The notes under the pieces: generated by a model
What the model was told of the DNA's origin: nothing
What the model saw: the letters and a program-made list of their open reading frames with translations, nothing else
Database searches by the model: none
Shown here: positions 32,191 to 44,583 of the stretch, in pieces
How positions within the stretch are numbered: the stretch's first letter is position 1
Layout: every line of letters starts with the position of its first letter
Translations under genes and position numbers: made by a program
Source: Gadus chalcogrammus
Lineage: Eukaryota > Chordata > Actinopteri > Gadiformes > Gadidae
Assembly: GCF_026213295.1 (NCBI RefSeq)
Contig: NC_079416.1
Span: forward strand, 1,694,083-1,758,082
Direction: 5' to 3'
Length of the DNA stretch: 64,000 bases

Positions 32191-32925
32191 ATGAATATAT
32201 ACCTATACTTAAAATATATATTATATTATATTGTTTCACATATTATATATATCATATATATGTTATTCCATTGCACATTATACTGAGTAATTATATTATA
32301 TTGTATGCTATGTTATTTATATTACAGTTCAACTATTGAGATGTGTATGTATATATTGAGATGTGTATATTTTTACTGCTATAGAAATATATAGCTTTTT
32401 TTGGTAATGTTGATTTGTGAAATAAATGTGTATTGCCAATTGCACTGTTCAAGGTTTCTTAATGCACATACTTGAAAAGGAACTATTATACTATGAAAAA
32501 CACACTGACTGCCAGTTTCTCACTATTTGATGTATGCTCTTTGTCAATACGTAGTAACTAAAGAAGCACTATTTCGATAGTTTATAGATCTTCTCAGTGT
32601 TTTCAAAGTGCACGGGCTGTGCAAGAAAAGTGAGCGTTTATCATAGACCCATGCACATGTATGACTGGCGATTTAACTAGCGAGATTCAAAGTAACGTAG
32701 AGGCAAATCTTTTTCACACACTTCACGTAGAGCATAAACCCTTGAATACTCCATGAAATTGGTTGCGAAATGTAAAAGGTTATCATGATTTTTATCCAGA
32801 TAAACCGCAGCTCCTGGCAACTTGGGCTTGTTTGACACGTCTGACAAACCTCTGGCTTCAGAGAGCTCCCGTAACAATATGGCGGCGACGCGTTTCGCCG
32901 AGGCAACGGGCTGAAGCAGTGGAGG

Positions 32926-33668
32926 TGTCACGTTAAAATTGTACCGGGGGCGAAAATTGTACCGGCCTACGTCATCGTTTGTTTACATCCTGACAACCTG
33001 CCCGGCAACAGACGACGCGATGCAGAAAACATGTTTCCAAACGACGAAATAACATAATACAGATAGCGGATCGCTATCTGTATTATGATAGATAGCGATA
33101 ACACTTGTTTTTACTTTATATTTGTATTGTATTTAATTGTTTAATCGAAACAATAAAAAGCAAAACGGGCGATCGCGTCAAATGACAAATGTTTTGCCCG
33201 CGAAACGGGCGATCGCGTCAAATGACGTAGGAGGGTTCTTGAAACATAATACAGATAACGGATCGCTAGATAACACTTGTTTTTACTTTATATTTGTATT
33301 GTATTGAATTGTTTAATCGAATTTAGCTAGTAAACTGAGTGTTTTAAGCAGGTTTCATAGTCTAGAATGTTCAAGAACCTTCCTACGTGATTTGACGCGT
33401 CATTTGACGCGATCGCCCGTTTTGCGGGCACATTTTTTTATTGTTTTGATTAAACAATTAAATACAATACAAATATAAAGTAAAAACAAGTGTTATCGCT
33501 ATCTATCATAATACAGATAGCGATCCGCTATCTGTATTATGTTATTTCGTCATTTGGAAACATGTTTTCTGCATCGCGTCGTCTGTTGCCGGTCAGGTTG
33601 TCAGGATGTAAACAAACGATGACGTAGGCCGGTACAATTTTCGCCCCCGGTACAATTTTAACGTGACA
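32926..33668. mobile_element. Unclassified long-TIR element, copy 2 (743 bp)
   Basis: The ends are TGTCACGTTAAAATTGTACC and complement. Two copies of AAAATTGTACCGG stand at each end, spaced about 18 bases. The whole sequence is a near-complete inverted repeat with direct sub-repeats (GGCGATCGCGTCAAATGACG, GGATCGCTATCTGTATTATG). No clear target duplication is visible; comparison with the uninterrupted arm at 31895 shows at most one overlapping base. It is clearly related to 4623-6262. Confidence 0.75.
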
Positions 33669-33710
33669 GCGGTGTCTACCTCGGTCTACCTATATGTCTA
33701 TGTTTGGGGG

Positions 33711-34209
33711 TATGTCTGTGCCGTAAAGCATTTTCGAAACTACAATCTGACTACATTTTCGAGGCGCGATTGGATACTTCCGCTGCGTCACATCCGGATT
33801 GTGTCGGTCCGAACAGAGCAAGTGGCATATTCGCTTTTTCCTAGGAGAACGACAAGGGGCAATGAAACACCCACCAAACGACCCAGAAATGGTTGTAGAA
33901 CCATCAGAATGCATAGTGGGCATTTGAATTATAGTCTAGTTCAGCAAAGTAAGTTTCTGAATCAATCTTGCTTTTAAAAAACAATGACGAAATACTAAAC
34001 TCTTTTTAAACTAGCAAAATAATGACAGCTCCTGAGCATTTTGGGACAGAAAATACAAAGTTTTTTTACTGTAATTGCATTTGAAAGAAAAGGTTAAAGA
34101 AATGAATAAGGACATCGTCAAATAACAAAACAACACTTTCCACGAAGTGATCTGTTACAACACTTTGTTATGATGTTACTGGGTTAAGCCTTTACTAGAA
34201 ACTTAAAAT
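33711..34209. other. No gene seen; 3' flank of the YIPF gene
   Basis: No repeat or exon recognised. If the YIPF gene is active its 3' UTR would extend leftward into this stretch from 34209. I saw no decisive polyadenylation signal. Confidence 0.35.
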
Positions 34210-34467
<258 letters not shown>

Positions 34468-34973
34468 TTACGGAAGTGATTTTGAATTCTCGAGAATAAA
34501 GTTGTCTTTATAATGATGGGGCATTGTCAATGCTAAGAAATACACTGATCTTGATCTTTTATTCTGTGTTTCATTATGGTTACAACCTGTTTGAAATGTG
34601 TGACTCCGTTCACAATTGTCCTGTCAGATGCAGACCACACATCATCTATACCTTTAAACATGAATGTGCTTCCATTATGCTATACTGCCACAAGTAGGAT
34701 AATCACTACTAATAAAGCTACGTTAAACCAGCAATAGGCAAGTTTAGCTTGCCCCACATGTTTGATTCAATTTAGTTTTAATTGAGTCCCGTGGTTCTCA
34801 TTTTCTCATATCTTTTCAACTACTGGCCATTGCTATAGATTTGATTGCATGACAACTATGAGACTCAATCGAAAACAAAGTAGGATGAGCCTGATAAAAT
34901 TCTGAGAAAGTAGAATGAATAAACTGAGACGACTCACTATTTGAATGTCGTGTGCACAAGATGTTTATACTCA

Positions 34974-36230
<1,257 letters not shown>

Positions 36231-36301
36231 TAAAAGACAGCTGTTAGAAATGTAGTGCAATGGCTTATCTTGTGTCATTGGAGGACTTGGCACACTCTGA
36301 T

Positions 36302-36517
36302 CTACTTGGTGAATGGCCAAGTTTTTGGCGTTAAGTTTAACCGCAACCATTTTCTTTTTACTTCAGATAGTGTTTTCTCTTCAGACCCAACTGGGATAAC
36401 TGCATCAGTCACTTTTTTCCATGCAGCAAGTTTTCTTTTATTAAGTTTTGAGCCTTTTCTTCGCATGGTTGACAAATAAGGCCCCTTAACACCGTGATCA
36501 CCGACTAATAACAACAC
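36302..36517 (-). pseudogene. Myb/SANT-like transposon protein fragment
   Basis: The minus strand encodes SKLNKRKLAAWKKVTDAV and KTLSEVKRKWLRL, resembling the Myb/SANT (NAIF1-like) DNA-binding protein that accompanies Harbinger transposases. It has no clear ends and no partner transposase nearby. Confidence 0.5.
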
Positions 36518-36557
36518 TTCCTGTAGGGCTGGATGTATATTATATTATCTACTAATT

Positions 36558-37015
36558 AAACCCTGAAGGCCAAGGTTTACTACTCCGACTCCGTAATCTG
36601 TTCTCCAACTCCTTCACTACGGAGACCCCTTGAGCCTTCGCAGCTCTCTGTCGGGAGGTCCGATACGCAATGCATTTGCCGCCCGATCGATTCTTATATA
36701 CTGACTACTAACCATGTAAATAGTGCTGTTAATAAACTTCCAAAGCTTTTCAAATCATATTTGTTGTTTTATTGGTAGGCTACCTTAATGTGAAAAGTAA
36801 ACAAGGTAAATAAGGTGCGAAGTCAAAACGGTAAAAGTGATTCTGGAAATGATGTTGTTAGTGGATCAATCCCAACCCTTGCCGTCTCCATCCATCTCCG
36901 TTGCCTCGACGGATAGTTACAAAATATTGGATGCGCACGTAGAGCTACGGAGAGGGTCTCCGCCAGCGACTCTGTGTACAGCCCTTTACGGAGTAGCCTA
37001 GTATAAACCAGCCTT
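36558..37015. mobile_element. MITE with AAGGCYNRGTTTAYACT-like ends
   Basis: The left end AAGGCCAAGGTTTACTACTC and the complement of the right end (AAGGCTGGTTTATACTAGGC) match imperfectly, both running into ACTCCGTAA. No coding capacity. The target duplication is unclear. Confidence 0.65.
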
Positions 37016-37075
37016 CATGCCTGATTCATATAACAGAGGGCAGACATTTGAGTTTTTTCCACCTACTGGGATGGG

Positions 37076-37588
37076 TTTACGCCTCATGCCCACTGCACCG
37101 TCAGTCAAAGGACTGGGAAGGCGTGGCTGACGGTTGGGGGAGGTTTCCAGGGTCGTCAGAGCCCGAGTAGTGTCACAGTGCTTAAAGGCGTAATGCCTCG
37201 TGCCCACTGCCTCCGTCCGTTGACTGATCCCCATTGACTTTGAATGGGGACGGACGCGCAATGCATTGTGGATCCGTCCGTTCCGTTGGAGCCTTCGGCT
37301 CCGTCAGAAAGTTGAAAAATGTTTTTCGACTTTTTCGGCAGCGACGGATCCGTCATCCAATCAGATCGCGTATGCAAATTTAAGCACTGTGACGCGACTC
37401 GGGCTCTGACGATACTGGAAAGCGGGAAAGCGGGTCATCTTGCATCGCAACAAGCAGGAAGAAGCGGGAAGAACCCGGCGAAGCGATTTGATTGGCTGAC
37501 GGATGCCTCTGCAAAGACTACTCCCCCATCCGTCAGCCACGTCTTCCCACGTCCGTTGACTGACGGTGCAGTGGGCATGTAGCGTAAA
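37076..37588. mobile_element. MITE, 0.5 kb, CCGTCAGTCAA ends
   Basis: The left TTTACGCCTCATGCCCACTG and the right complement CTTTACGCTACATGCCCACT pair, continuing through CACCGTCAGTCAA. The interior repeats the same type of sequence with CCGTCCGTTGACTGATCC, so a second element copy may be nested at 37180-37580. Confidence 0.7.
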
Positions 37589-37790
37589 GGCCCATTCACA
37601 CCCTATGGTAAATACGGATACGGACCGTTTCGTCCGGTCCCGGAGGTGTTTCGTCCGTAAATGGGTCCGTCGCCTCTGAGCTTACGAATCCGGAGTGCTC
37701 CGGGAGAACCGGAGCAATACCATCGGAAATCGAGGCGGCAGTATAGAGTCAAAAGTCAGACCATTCGCGAAAATATAGAGTAGTATAATA

Positions 37791-37826
<36 letters not shown>

Positions 37827-38399
37827 TTTGACGTTTTGTACTTATATTATACTATATACCTGACATTTTTATTTTATTGTTTTGGCAATGAGTTTTAACT
37901 GGTCATTTAACAACATTTTGAGGAGATAATCTGCGGGTTGGTGAGGGGTGTCACATGCCACCGCACACTTTTTGCACTCTCTTTTGCCGATTTCGGATGA
38001 CGCAAAGCAAAATCATCTCTACAGATGCATGTTTGCGATTGTCAATGCCGTTAATTTGTGAAACGACAGTCACTGCCTTCTAGAGGATTTATTGCGTACT
38101 ATCCAACGCTGAAACCAGACGGAGGTATGAAGGGTAGTTCCGGGGGCAACGTTTGGGGCGACGGACGAATTTCGTCCGGATCCGGAGGTATGGATCGGCC
38201 TTTAGGGTTAAGCAGGGTTGCCAACTTTGGATCTTTGGCTGGAGAGAGACTCTGTAAATAATTGCATCTAAAAAAATAATTTTGGTTCGGAGTCGACTCC
38301 GACTCCGAACCATTCGCCGAACCTATAATCTGACGTTTCAGGTGAAAGGTTTTCAGCGAATCAGCGGACTCCCGGAGCACTATATCTATCGAATTTTAT
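37589..38399. other. Repeat-derived sequence, no gene
   Basis: Contains GGCCCATTCACACC, GGTCCGTCGCC and later GGATCCGGAGGTATGGATCGG with GGCCTTTAGGG. These may be the two ends of a further MITE (about 37588-38207). An AT tract lies at 37797-37820. No exon seen. Confidence 0.4.
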
Positions 38400-38538
38400 A
38401 TTATATAATAATAATAATAATATATAATATTAGATAATATATAGGTATCTATATAGTATAATATCTAATATCACGGCCAAAAGCTATGTGCGCTGTGCGG
38501 AGCGTGAGTCCGGCGGGAGTCCGGCAGCTCCACTCCGG
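38400..38538. repeat. MITE family copy 2, left half (split by Harbinger)
   Basis: Shares ATATCACGGCCAAAAGCT with 28862 and 61890. Its other side resumes at 40835 (GGGAGTCTGGCGGAGGAGCT). Confidence 0.55.
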
Positions 38539-39446
38539 GGGCCTCATGTACTAAGGTTGCGTACGCACAAAAACGTGGCGTACGTCCTTTTCCACGCTCA
38601 CGTTCAGATGTACAAAACGTGAAATGACCGTAAAAATGTGCGGTCCCCACGCCAGCTCCAGAGCTGTCGTACGCACGTTTCTACAGCTATTGTTCCTTTG
38701 GCGACACTTAAGGCGGCTGCATGCTTCAGCGTTGGTGTTACGTTGTTGCGCAAAATTTACTCAAAGCAATTCATGCTCCCTTTTAGGTTGCGCGTGTTGC
38801 GCGTGTTGCCAAGCAATTTACCGCCAGAACAGTAGGTGGAGTAATATGTGGAGGAAAGTTTTTCGTTGAAGACGACCTCGAGAATGACGTCTTTGTCTGT
38901 GGGAGTCGTTGGTTTGTTTATGTGCCAGATCGTGTTCTCCCCATACACAGTGAATGATGGCAACAGACAGAGGAACAGGGGTGATGAAGTTGTTGATCAT
39001 TGGGGTTGTATAAATGTGCATATCTCTCTACATTTTAAAACGACATAATGTGTTGGCAGCAAAGTTAACTTCACTTCAGGTTAATGCTTTTGTATATGAG
39101 CCTGCCGGGTGATACTCCAGACAGGAAGTAGTAACCAGACCAGCAAACCAATCACAGCCTTGCAGGCTGGGCGGCTCGCGTAAAAGCTTACGTAAAAAAT
39201 GACGCAAGTCTAGAAAAATCGCCCGACGCACGCAAGACGTGAGAAGTCGCGCAAGGGGGGCGCAAGGGCCTCTTGCGCTTGCGCTTACGCTTACGTAACC
39301 GAGCATAAACCAGCCTTTAGAGGTGACGCTGGGAAACAAAGGAGAAAACCATGACTCATCAGAGTGATTTGCACATCAGAGACACACTAATGAACGATTA
39401 ACACACCTTGCAATTATATGGGTGGCTATAAAAGCATGCGCAATGG

Positions 39447-39809
39447 ATGAAGAAAATTGTTTTAAAAATGGCTGCGTTAGCGTTGTTAGAGGACATCGCA
39501 AATGGTCAAATCCGAAGGGAACGTATATTTAGGGAACGCGAGGACTTACTCGCAAATGATGATGATTGGCTCATGAGCCGATTTCGTTTCCCCAGGCCAG
39601 TATTACTGGAGCTGTGCGCAGAGCTGCGGCCGGCCCTAGAGCGTCACACAGCCAGGAGCCAGGGGTTGTCCGTGCCCACACAGGTGCTGACCACGCTGGG
39701 GTTCCTGGCAACAGGGGCCTTCCAGCGGGAGCTGGCCGATCGGTCAGGAGTGTGCCAGTCCACCCTGAGCCGAGCCATGCCAGCTGTGTGGGACGGAATC
39801 ATCATATGA
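39447..39809 (+). pseudogene. Harbinger (HARBI1-like) transposase, N-terminal third only
   Basis: 120 residues. DWLMSRFRFPRPVLLELCAE and the helix-turn-helix-like LSVPTQVLTTLGFLATGAFQ with ADRSGVCQSTLSRAMPAVWD match the N-terminus of HARBI1-type transposases. In intact proteins (about 350 residues) a DDE nuclease follows; here the frame stops after WDGIII and the next 350 bases do not encode it. The start may be the second ATG (39468, MAALALLEDIANG). Confidence 0.85.
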
Positions 39810-40169
39810 GATTAATATGAGTCCAGACCGGCCTCATATGCATTAATGCATTAATATGAGATAATTAATGCATTCAAAGCCGAGCCACGCCGCCTTGCCC
39901 TGTGAATTCAGTTGCAGCGCAAATATAGCAGCAAATACGTTACATTCTTAACCCAGCAGCGGTGTTGTTCAGATACTGATTAAATGGGTTTGTTAACCAT
40001 GCGTAATAGTATGGCTCCATGAGTATGCGCACACGTTCTATGTGTTCTTCATCTCTGGGCACTGCGTCCCTTTATGTTTTGCAGCGGTTGCATTTGTTCT
40101 CTGTTAAAATACATGGTTAATGTATTATTTTGGAGTTAATAAATTTGAAAAAAAAAAACAGGAACACCA

Positions 40170-40811
40170 CTAGTTTCTGGCTACGCCACTGGTGTCACCG
40201 ATCAAAGCGGCCACTCTCAAATCGAAGGGGGAGAGTTCCCCCACTCCCGTCCCCCCTCCTGTTGCGGTCACGCTTCGGCGGTGGGCAGAAACCCTCCGCT
40301 TCACCTCCACCTTGAGGTCTGACCACTTTTTTTTAATTTCAGAGTGTGTGCGCTGCTGAGACCCTACTGCATTGACGGCCTCGCAAACACGCTCCCACTC
40401 ACTTCTCTTTTGTTTTGCATTTATCCCTGTTGACAGGGTTCCAAATAGCATATGCTTGCGCATTTCTACCTCGTGGAGCAACATCTCGAGCTCGGACTCC
40501 GTGAAGTTTCGTTTTTTGCCTCTGTTCATGGTGCCAGGTGATCGGATTAAGAGGTGAATCTCAGGTCCAGAGGCCTCTTTAAATGAAATTGCATATTTAA
40601 ATGAGGGCGTGGACAGGGAGGAGTTTGGCACCTCGGCATATGCGCTCAATTCCACGTTGATTGAGATGTACAAAAGAAACGTGCTTGGATCCATGCGTTC
40701 GCACACTTTGATACATCTGAATTTATTTGTGCGTAAAACAGTTTCTGGGTTTTGGCGTACGCCATGATTTTGGCGTTTCATACTGAAACGGAGTTTCAGT
40801 ATGAAATCCAC
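40170..40811 (-). CDS. Harbinger-associated Myb/SANT-like DNA-binding protein
   Basis: The likely start is the internal MNRGKKRNFTESELEMLLHE (about 40527), which opens a Myb/SANT (NAIF1-like) domain with WERVCEAVNAVGSQQRT and EIKKKWSDLKVEVKRR. The upstream part to 40811 looks like terminal repeat read through. In Harbinger elements this protein carries the transposase to the nucleus and binds the element ends. The domain itself looks intact, unlike its partner. Confidence 0.75.
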   Translation of the reverse strand: MDFILKLRFSMKRQNHGVRQNPETVLRTNKFRCIKVCERMDPSTFLLYISINVELSAYAEVPNSSLSTPSFKYAISFKEASGPEIHLLIRSPGTMNRGKKRNFTESELEMLLHEVEMRKHMLFGTLSTGINAKQKRSEWERVCEAVNAVGSQQRTHSEIKKKWSDLKVEVKRRVSAHRRSVTATGGGTGVGELSPFDLRVAALIGDTSGVARN

Positions 40812-40834
40812 GCAAGTCTTAGTACATGAGGCCC

Positions 40835-41470
40835 CGGGAGTCTGGCGGAGGAGCTCTGGCGGCGGAGCAAATTGGACATAATTTCGAATGTTTTTTGCCT
40901 GCCTTTCAATTTATTAATTGCATTTATGTTTCAAAAACTTTTAAAATGGTGTAACGGATTAAATACAATGTGAATGTAAATAATGTTGAATCCTGAATCA
41001 TTGGGTGAAGACTCTTTGCGATATTTCTAGTGTTGCGTTCTGGGTATCCTGCAGCAGGAAAGCCGATATCTGCTGCAGGTAGGTTGAGTAAAGAAAATAT
41101 ATGCATGAAAAGCTATTAAAAGTCAAGTTAGCATTGTTTTGTACAAGTTAGCTATCTCTAGACGTTTTTTTAATATATATGGCATCATACAAATCACATT
41201 ATGGTGATATTGCGCACAGTAGGCCTATTGTTTCTTTTATTAGATTTTCTATTTTCGTTTGCACGTTTGCATGGTTGCCGTGCAATTCGTTATAAGGTAT
41301 TTATTTTGTCTAGGCGGACCAGACTCATGCTTATAACCTGTCTCTGTATATTTTATGATCCATTGTGCAGGTAGGCCTAACCAATTAGTTGTTTCAGTTG
41401 AATATCTGCGCCTTGTCACCAATCCTGTTTGTGATATACATGTGTTACGAGAGTGGCGTATGTGTGTGCG
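40835..41470. other. No gene seen
   Basis: Begins with the right half of a split MITE copy (to about 40900), then unremarkable AT-rich sequence. Confidence 0.4.
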
Positions 41471-41476
41471 CGAGAA

Positions 41477-41478
<2 letters not shown>

Positions 41479-41544
<66 letters not shown>
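41479..41544. repeat. GT microsatellite
   Basis: About 32 GT units, flanked by TGTGTGCGCGAGAATGTC and GAGTGACGTCAGC. Confidence 0.95.
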
Positions 41545-41546
<2 letters not shown>

Positions 41547-41878
41547 TGACGTCAGCGAATGAGTCGACGAATGAGTGAACGAGCGATTGAGCGTGTGTCA
41601 GTCTAGGAGGAATGAAACGAGGCCGGTTGTGTTTTCCGAGTTACGTGTACTGTTATAAATAACTGAATTAAGTACCAAACGCCGAGAATCCGTGCCCGTG
41701 TCTTCCGACCTATAAACAGACCCACTGCCGGTTATAGTGAAGGGTGTTACCCCCCGAAAGGACATCGGCCCTGGAGGGAACGTCTCCCCTGTGCTCCCGG
41801 ACTACGGTCTGAGAGCCAAGAAGCAGGAAAGGTGTAACACATGGCAGGATATCGAGGCGTAGTCGTGGTGGGGAGGGG

Positions 41879-42035
41879 TTGCAGTTCGGTGGTCTGAGGA
41901 TCTCGTCACTGCTTTTTGCAGATGATGTGGTCCTCATTGGATCATCGGCCGGTGACCTTCAGCACTCACTGGATCGGCTGGCGGCCGAGTGTGAAGCGGC
42001 TGGGATGAGGATCAGCACCGCTAAATCGAGAAGGG
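41879..42035 (+). pseudogene. LINE reverse transcriptase, FADD active-site piece
   Basis: Short frame with GGLRISSLLFADDVVLIGSS and HSLDRLAAECEAAGMRISTA; the FADD catalytic box is intact. It is cut at the sequence GCTAAATC. Confidence 0.8.
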
Positions 42036-43279
42036 TCCAGCTGCAGGCTTGGGCGTTCCCGTCATGACACAAAAACGCCCATCGGGCGTTCCCGTCATGA
42101 CACAAAAACGCCCATCAGGCGTTCCTGTAGCGTTTCATCCTATGGTTTCATCGATCACTCAAGAAGAGGTGAGTGAGTTTCGCAAGGCATGCTGGGTATG
42201 CTACCCTTCCTTTTTTGGCGGTTTTACCTCGTAGTAACTTTCCAGAAAAACGAAAGGGTTATGATCAGAGATTATGTCAGTAAGTATGATATTGTTTAAT
42301 TGACAACATTGGCTGTGAAGTATTCTCATTTAAATCACTGATAAGCTGTGGTATCGTTGTATCCGAATTCGAATCGGATATAAATACTCGTGACAAGCAT
42401 GGTTCGGTGGCAGCGAATGCTATGCTATCGTCCATAAACGTTGAATATACTATTCAGAAATCAGCAACGTTTAAGACGGTTTGTAGGTAGAGGGTAAAGT
42501 TTGCAGCGAAGGCTTTGCCGATTATTTTACTGTGAGGTTAACATTACCAAAGTACATTGTTAAGTTGGATGTTAAGGTGTCAGCTGGCATGGTAAGAGGC
42601 ATGAAATCGCGGCCACTCTGCTTCGTTGTGGTGACACACGCATCGGATTAAACTGCATGTAAACGTACTAGTACGTCTAAACTAACTAGTATGTTTACAT
42701 GCATGGCATATCAGAGAATTCTGTCAGTTCGGTCGCGGCGCAACGAATGAATAAAGATCGTTAGCACTCTGAAAAACAGATGACAGATGTGCCCTCAGTT
42801 ACTACTTTATTACCTCGTTGATTTCCAACGTTTAGGAAAACATGTACTTTTAATTCACCCTTGGGTGAAATCGAAGCGTAGTGTGTACTGAATGCGTGTT
42901 GATGATGATGCATATGAATTGCAACTTACACGTCTTCCAAACCTTTTCAGTACCCTGGCACATGCTTTGTCCAATGGACCATGGAAGGGACTTTACTTGG
43001 CTGACGAGGTAAAACGTGTGGCTGGCGCACGATTCATTGGATCTCGTAGAGTAGCATTCACTGGTAGACAGGCAGGCCTCTAGATTGTTTATTATGATTT
43101 AATGAAGTGTTCCTATGTGACGCTCATGGGCCCTGGTTGCTGCTAAATGCTTGTTGAAAGTGCATTGTGCACTTTTTGTATGTAGCTACAAAATGAGGGT
43201 GGATATCACTTTATAGTTTATAGGCATTATATACTAATAAGAATCATTGACAAATCACATTCCCCTTTTACCACCACAG

Positions 43280-43767
43280 GACGCACCTCACCAGTATCAG
43301 AGCAACAGCTGTGGGGTGTTTATGCTGATGGTGAGATGCATTATTTTCAGAAATGATGACTAGTTTGCAAAACAACTAACTCATTTGCATGTTAATTTCA
43401 GTACGCAATGTATTCTACCCTCAAAAGCAATATGATTTCAGTGAGGTGAGTTCTTTCTAATCTCAATCAGATGTGTAGCATGAAATATAAGGCTTTTAAA
43501 AATTTAGTCATCCTTACTGGAGGCTACAATTAACATGCATCATAGGTCATACACATTACTTTGTCTTCAGGTACTGCACTTACGGGAGGAGATGGCTACA
43601 TCTTCACAATAATTTACACTGCCATAGTACACTGCTAAACAGTACTGTAACATGGATTTGTATTGGGCTATGAAGTCATTTAAAGCATAATTTTACTTTT
43701 CAGGGGGACATGCTCTCTATCAGGAGGTGGTGGTTTGACAGCTGTTGGAGACCTTTATGCTTGAAAG
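43280..43767 (+). pseudogene. Ulp1/C48 cysteine-protease C-terminal exons inside the transposon
   Basis: Three exons with plausible splice signals and matching phase 0: 43280-43330 (DAPHQYQSNSCGVFMLM), 43402-43440 (YAMYSTLKSNMIS) and 43704-43767 (GDMLSIRRWWFDSCWRPL). The Q-x5-CGVF box with a nucleophilic cysteine and the RRWW end are as in Ulp1-type (SUMO protease fold) proteins of transposons. The upstream histidine and aspartate were not found, so the enzyme is partial or its first exons have diverged. Confidence 0.62.
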
Positions 43768-43853
43768 GTTTATATACCGTGTCCATGTTGCTATTTACTT
43801 ATTTTTGGTGCTCACGAAGATCGTAGCCAATACACTTGTCTCTCCGTCTCTAG

Positions 43854-44231
43854 GCTAGCCCTGCAGAACTAGCTGGCTCCTTCTCACCCTCTCCATCTCC
43901 CCATCTCAGTCACACCTTCCAATCACTAAGCAGTGAAAGGTATTACATACTATGTCCATACTTTTCTATTTACGTATATTCTCTCTTGCTCTTTCTCAGA
44001 CTTTTGATCGATCAGTGATTGCCTTTTTGTTTAATGGTGTGGGTAGTGTTGGTCTGGGCTTGTGTGATTGAAGGTTGATCATAATCCCTGTTTCTCTCCC
44101 TCTCTCTCGCTCTCCTTCACTCTTTTTCGGCTCTCTCGCTCTCTCTAGCCCTGCAGGACTAGCTGGCACACCAAGCTCACCCTCTCCATCTCCCCATCTC
44201 AGCCACACGCTCCAATCTGGCACAACAGAGG
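43854..44231 (+). repeat. Tandem exon-plus-intron duplication within the transposon
   Basis: The block from about 43768 (GTTTATATACCGTGTCCATG) to 43938 recurs from 43939 (GTATTACATACTATGTCCAT). Each ends in an exon starting CCCTGCAGRACTAGCTGGC with CACCCTCTCCATCTCCCCAT. The copies have diverged. Confidence 0.6.
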
Positions 44232-44583
44232 ACAGGCCATTCTTACCACCCGAAGTCCTTCAGCAAATTGTACAAGAGACGCTGAGACTGGACATGGCGA
44301 TGCTTGGCGTGTTCAACAGGATTTCAAACACATTCCGAGAACTTATCAAGCCTCTCCATCATTCCATATATATAAATGACAGTTTGGCAGGGGACATTAA
44401 GCTTAATAAAGACAATCTCATATACATAACGGTTAGAAAGATGCACAACAATGCAGGCTGTGTCAGTGGCCTTGCGCTACGCCTCAAAGGCTTCTCAAAA
44501 AAGAAGAATTGGCCTAGCGCACCCCTGGTACTGAGGCACGTTGCATATGCCAGGTTTGTCATAAAAGATGTCTGCCTAGCATA
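44149..44583 (+). pseudogene. C-terminal exon with F-box-like stretch, inside the transposon
   Basis: Open frame ending in TAA at 44581. It has a Ser/Pro-rich start, then LPPEVLQQIVQETLRLDMAM and LGVFNRISNTFRELI, which has the spacing of an F-box (LP.E.L..I followed by a C-terminal FREL), then a basic stretch with RLKGFSKKKNWP. F-boxes recruit SCF ubiquitin ligases. The splice phase from the protease exons does not match with the donor I chose, so linkage to the protease is unproven. Confidence 0.4.

Larger units (their letters stand above)
31867..33702. mobile_element. Inverted-repeat element with 8-base duplication, 1.8 kb
   Basis: TTTGGGGG flanks it (31859-31866, 33703-33710). The ends are CATAGACCATAGACATC and a matching GTCTACCTATATGTCTATG. 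Long arms (31895-32140 and complement 32684-32925) enclose an AT-rich loop. The right arm is split by the 743-bp element 32926-33668. The arms encode nothing recognised. The 8-base duplication suggests hAT or another 8-base superfamily. Confidence 0.85.
38539..40834. mobile_element. PIF/Harbinger DNA transposon, internally deleted, 2.3 kb
   Basis: The ends are GGGCCTCATGTACTAAG and the complement CTTAGTACATGAGGCCC. CGG is present at both edges (38536-38538, 40835-40837), fitting the 3-base duplication of Harbinger. It carries two convergent frames: a transposase N-terminal piece (+) and a Myb/SANT-like DNA-binding protein (-), the normal pair for this superfamily. The catalytic part of the transposase is missing. 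Confidence 0.88.

Noticed and set aside
37797..37822. AT tract as a possible promoter TATA region
   Set aside because: It is a simple microsatellite with no gene start nearby.
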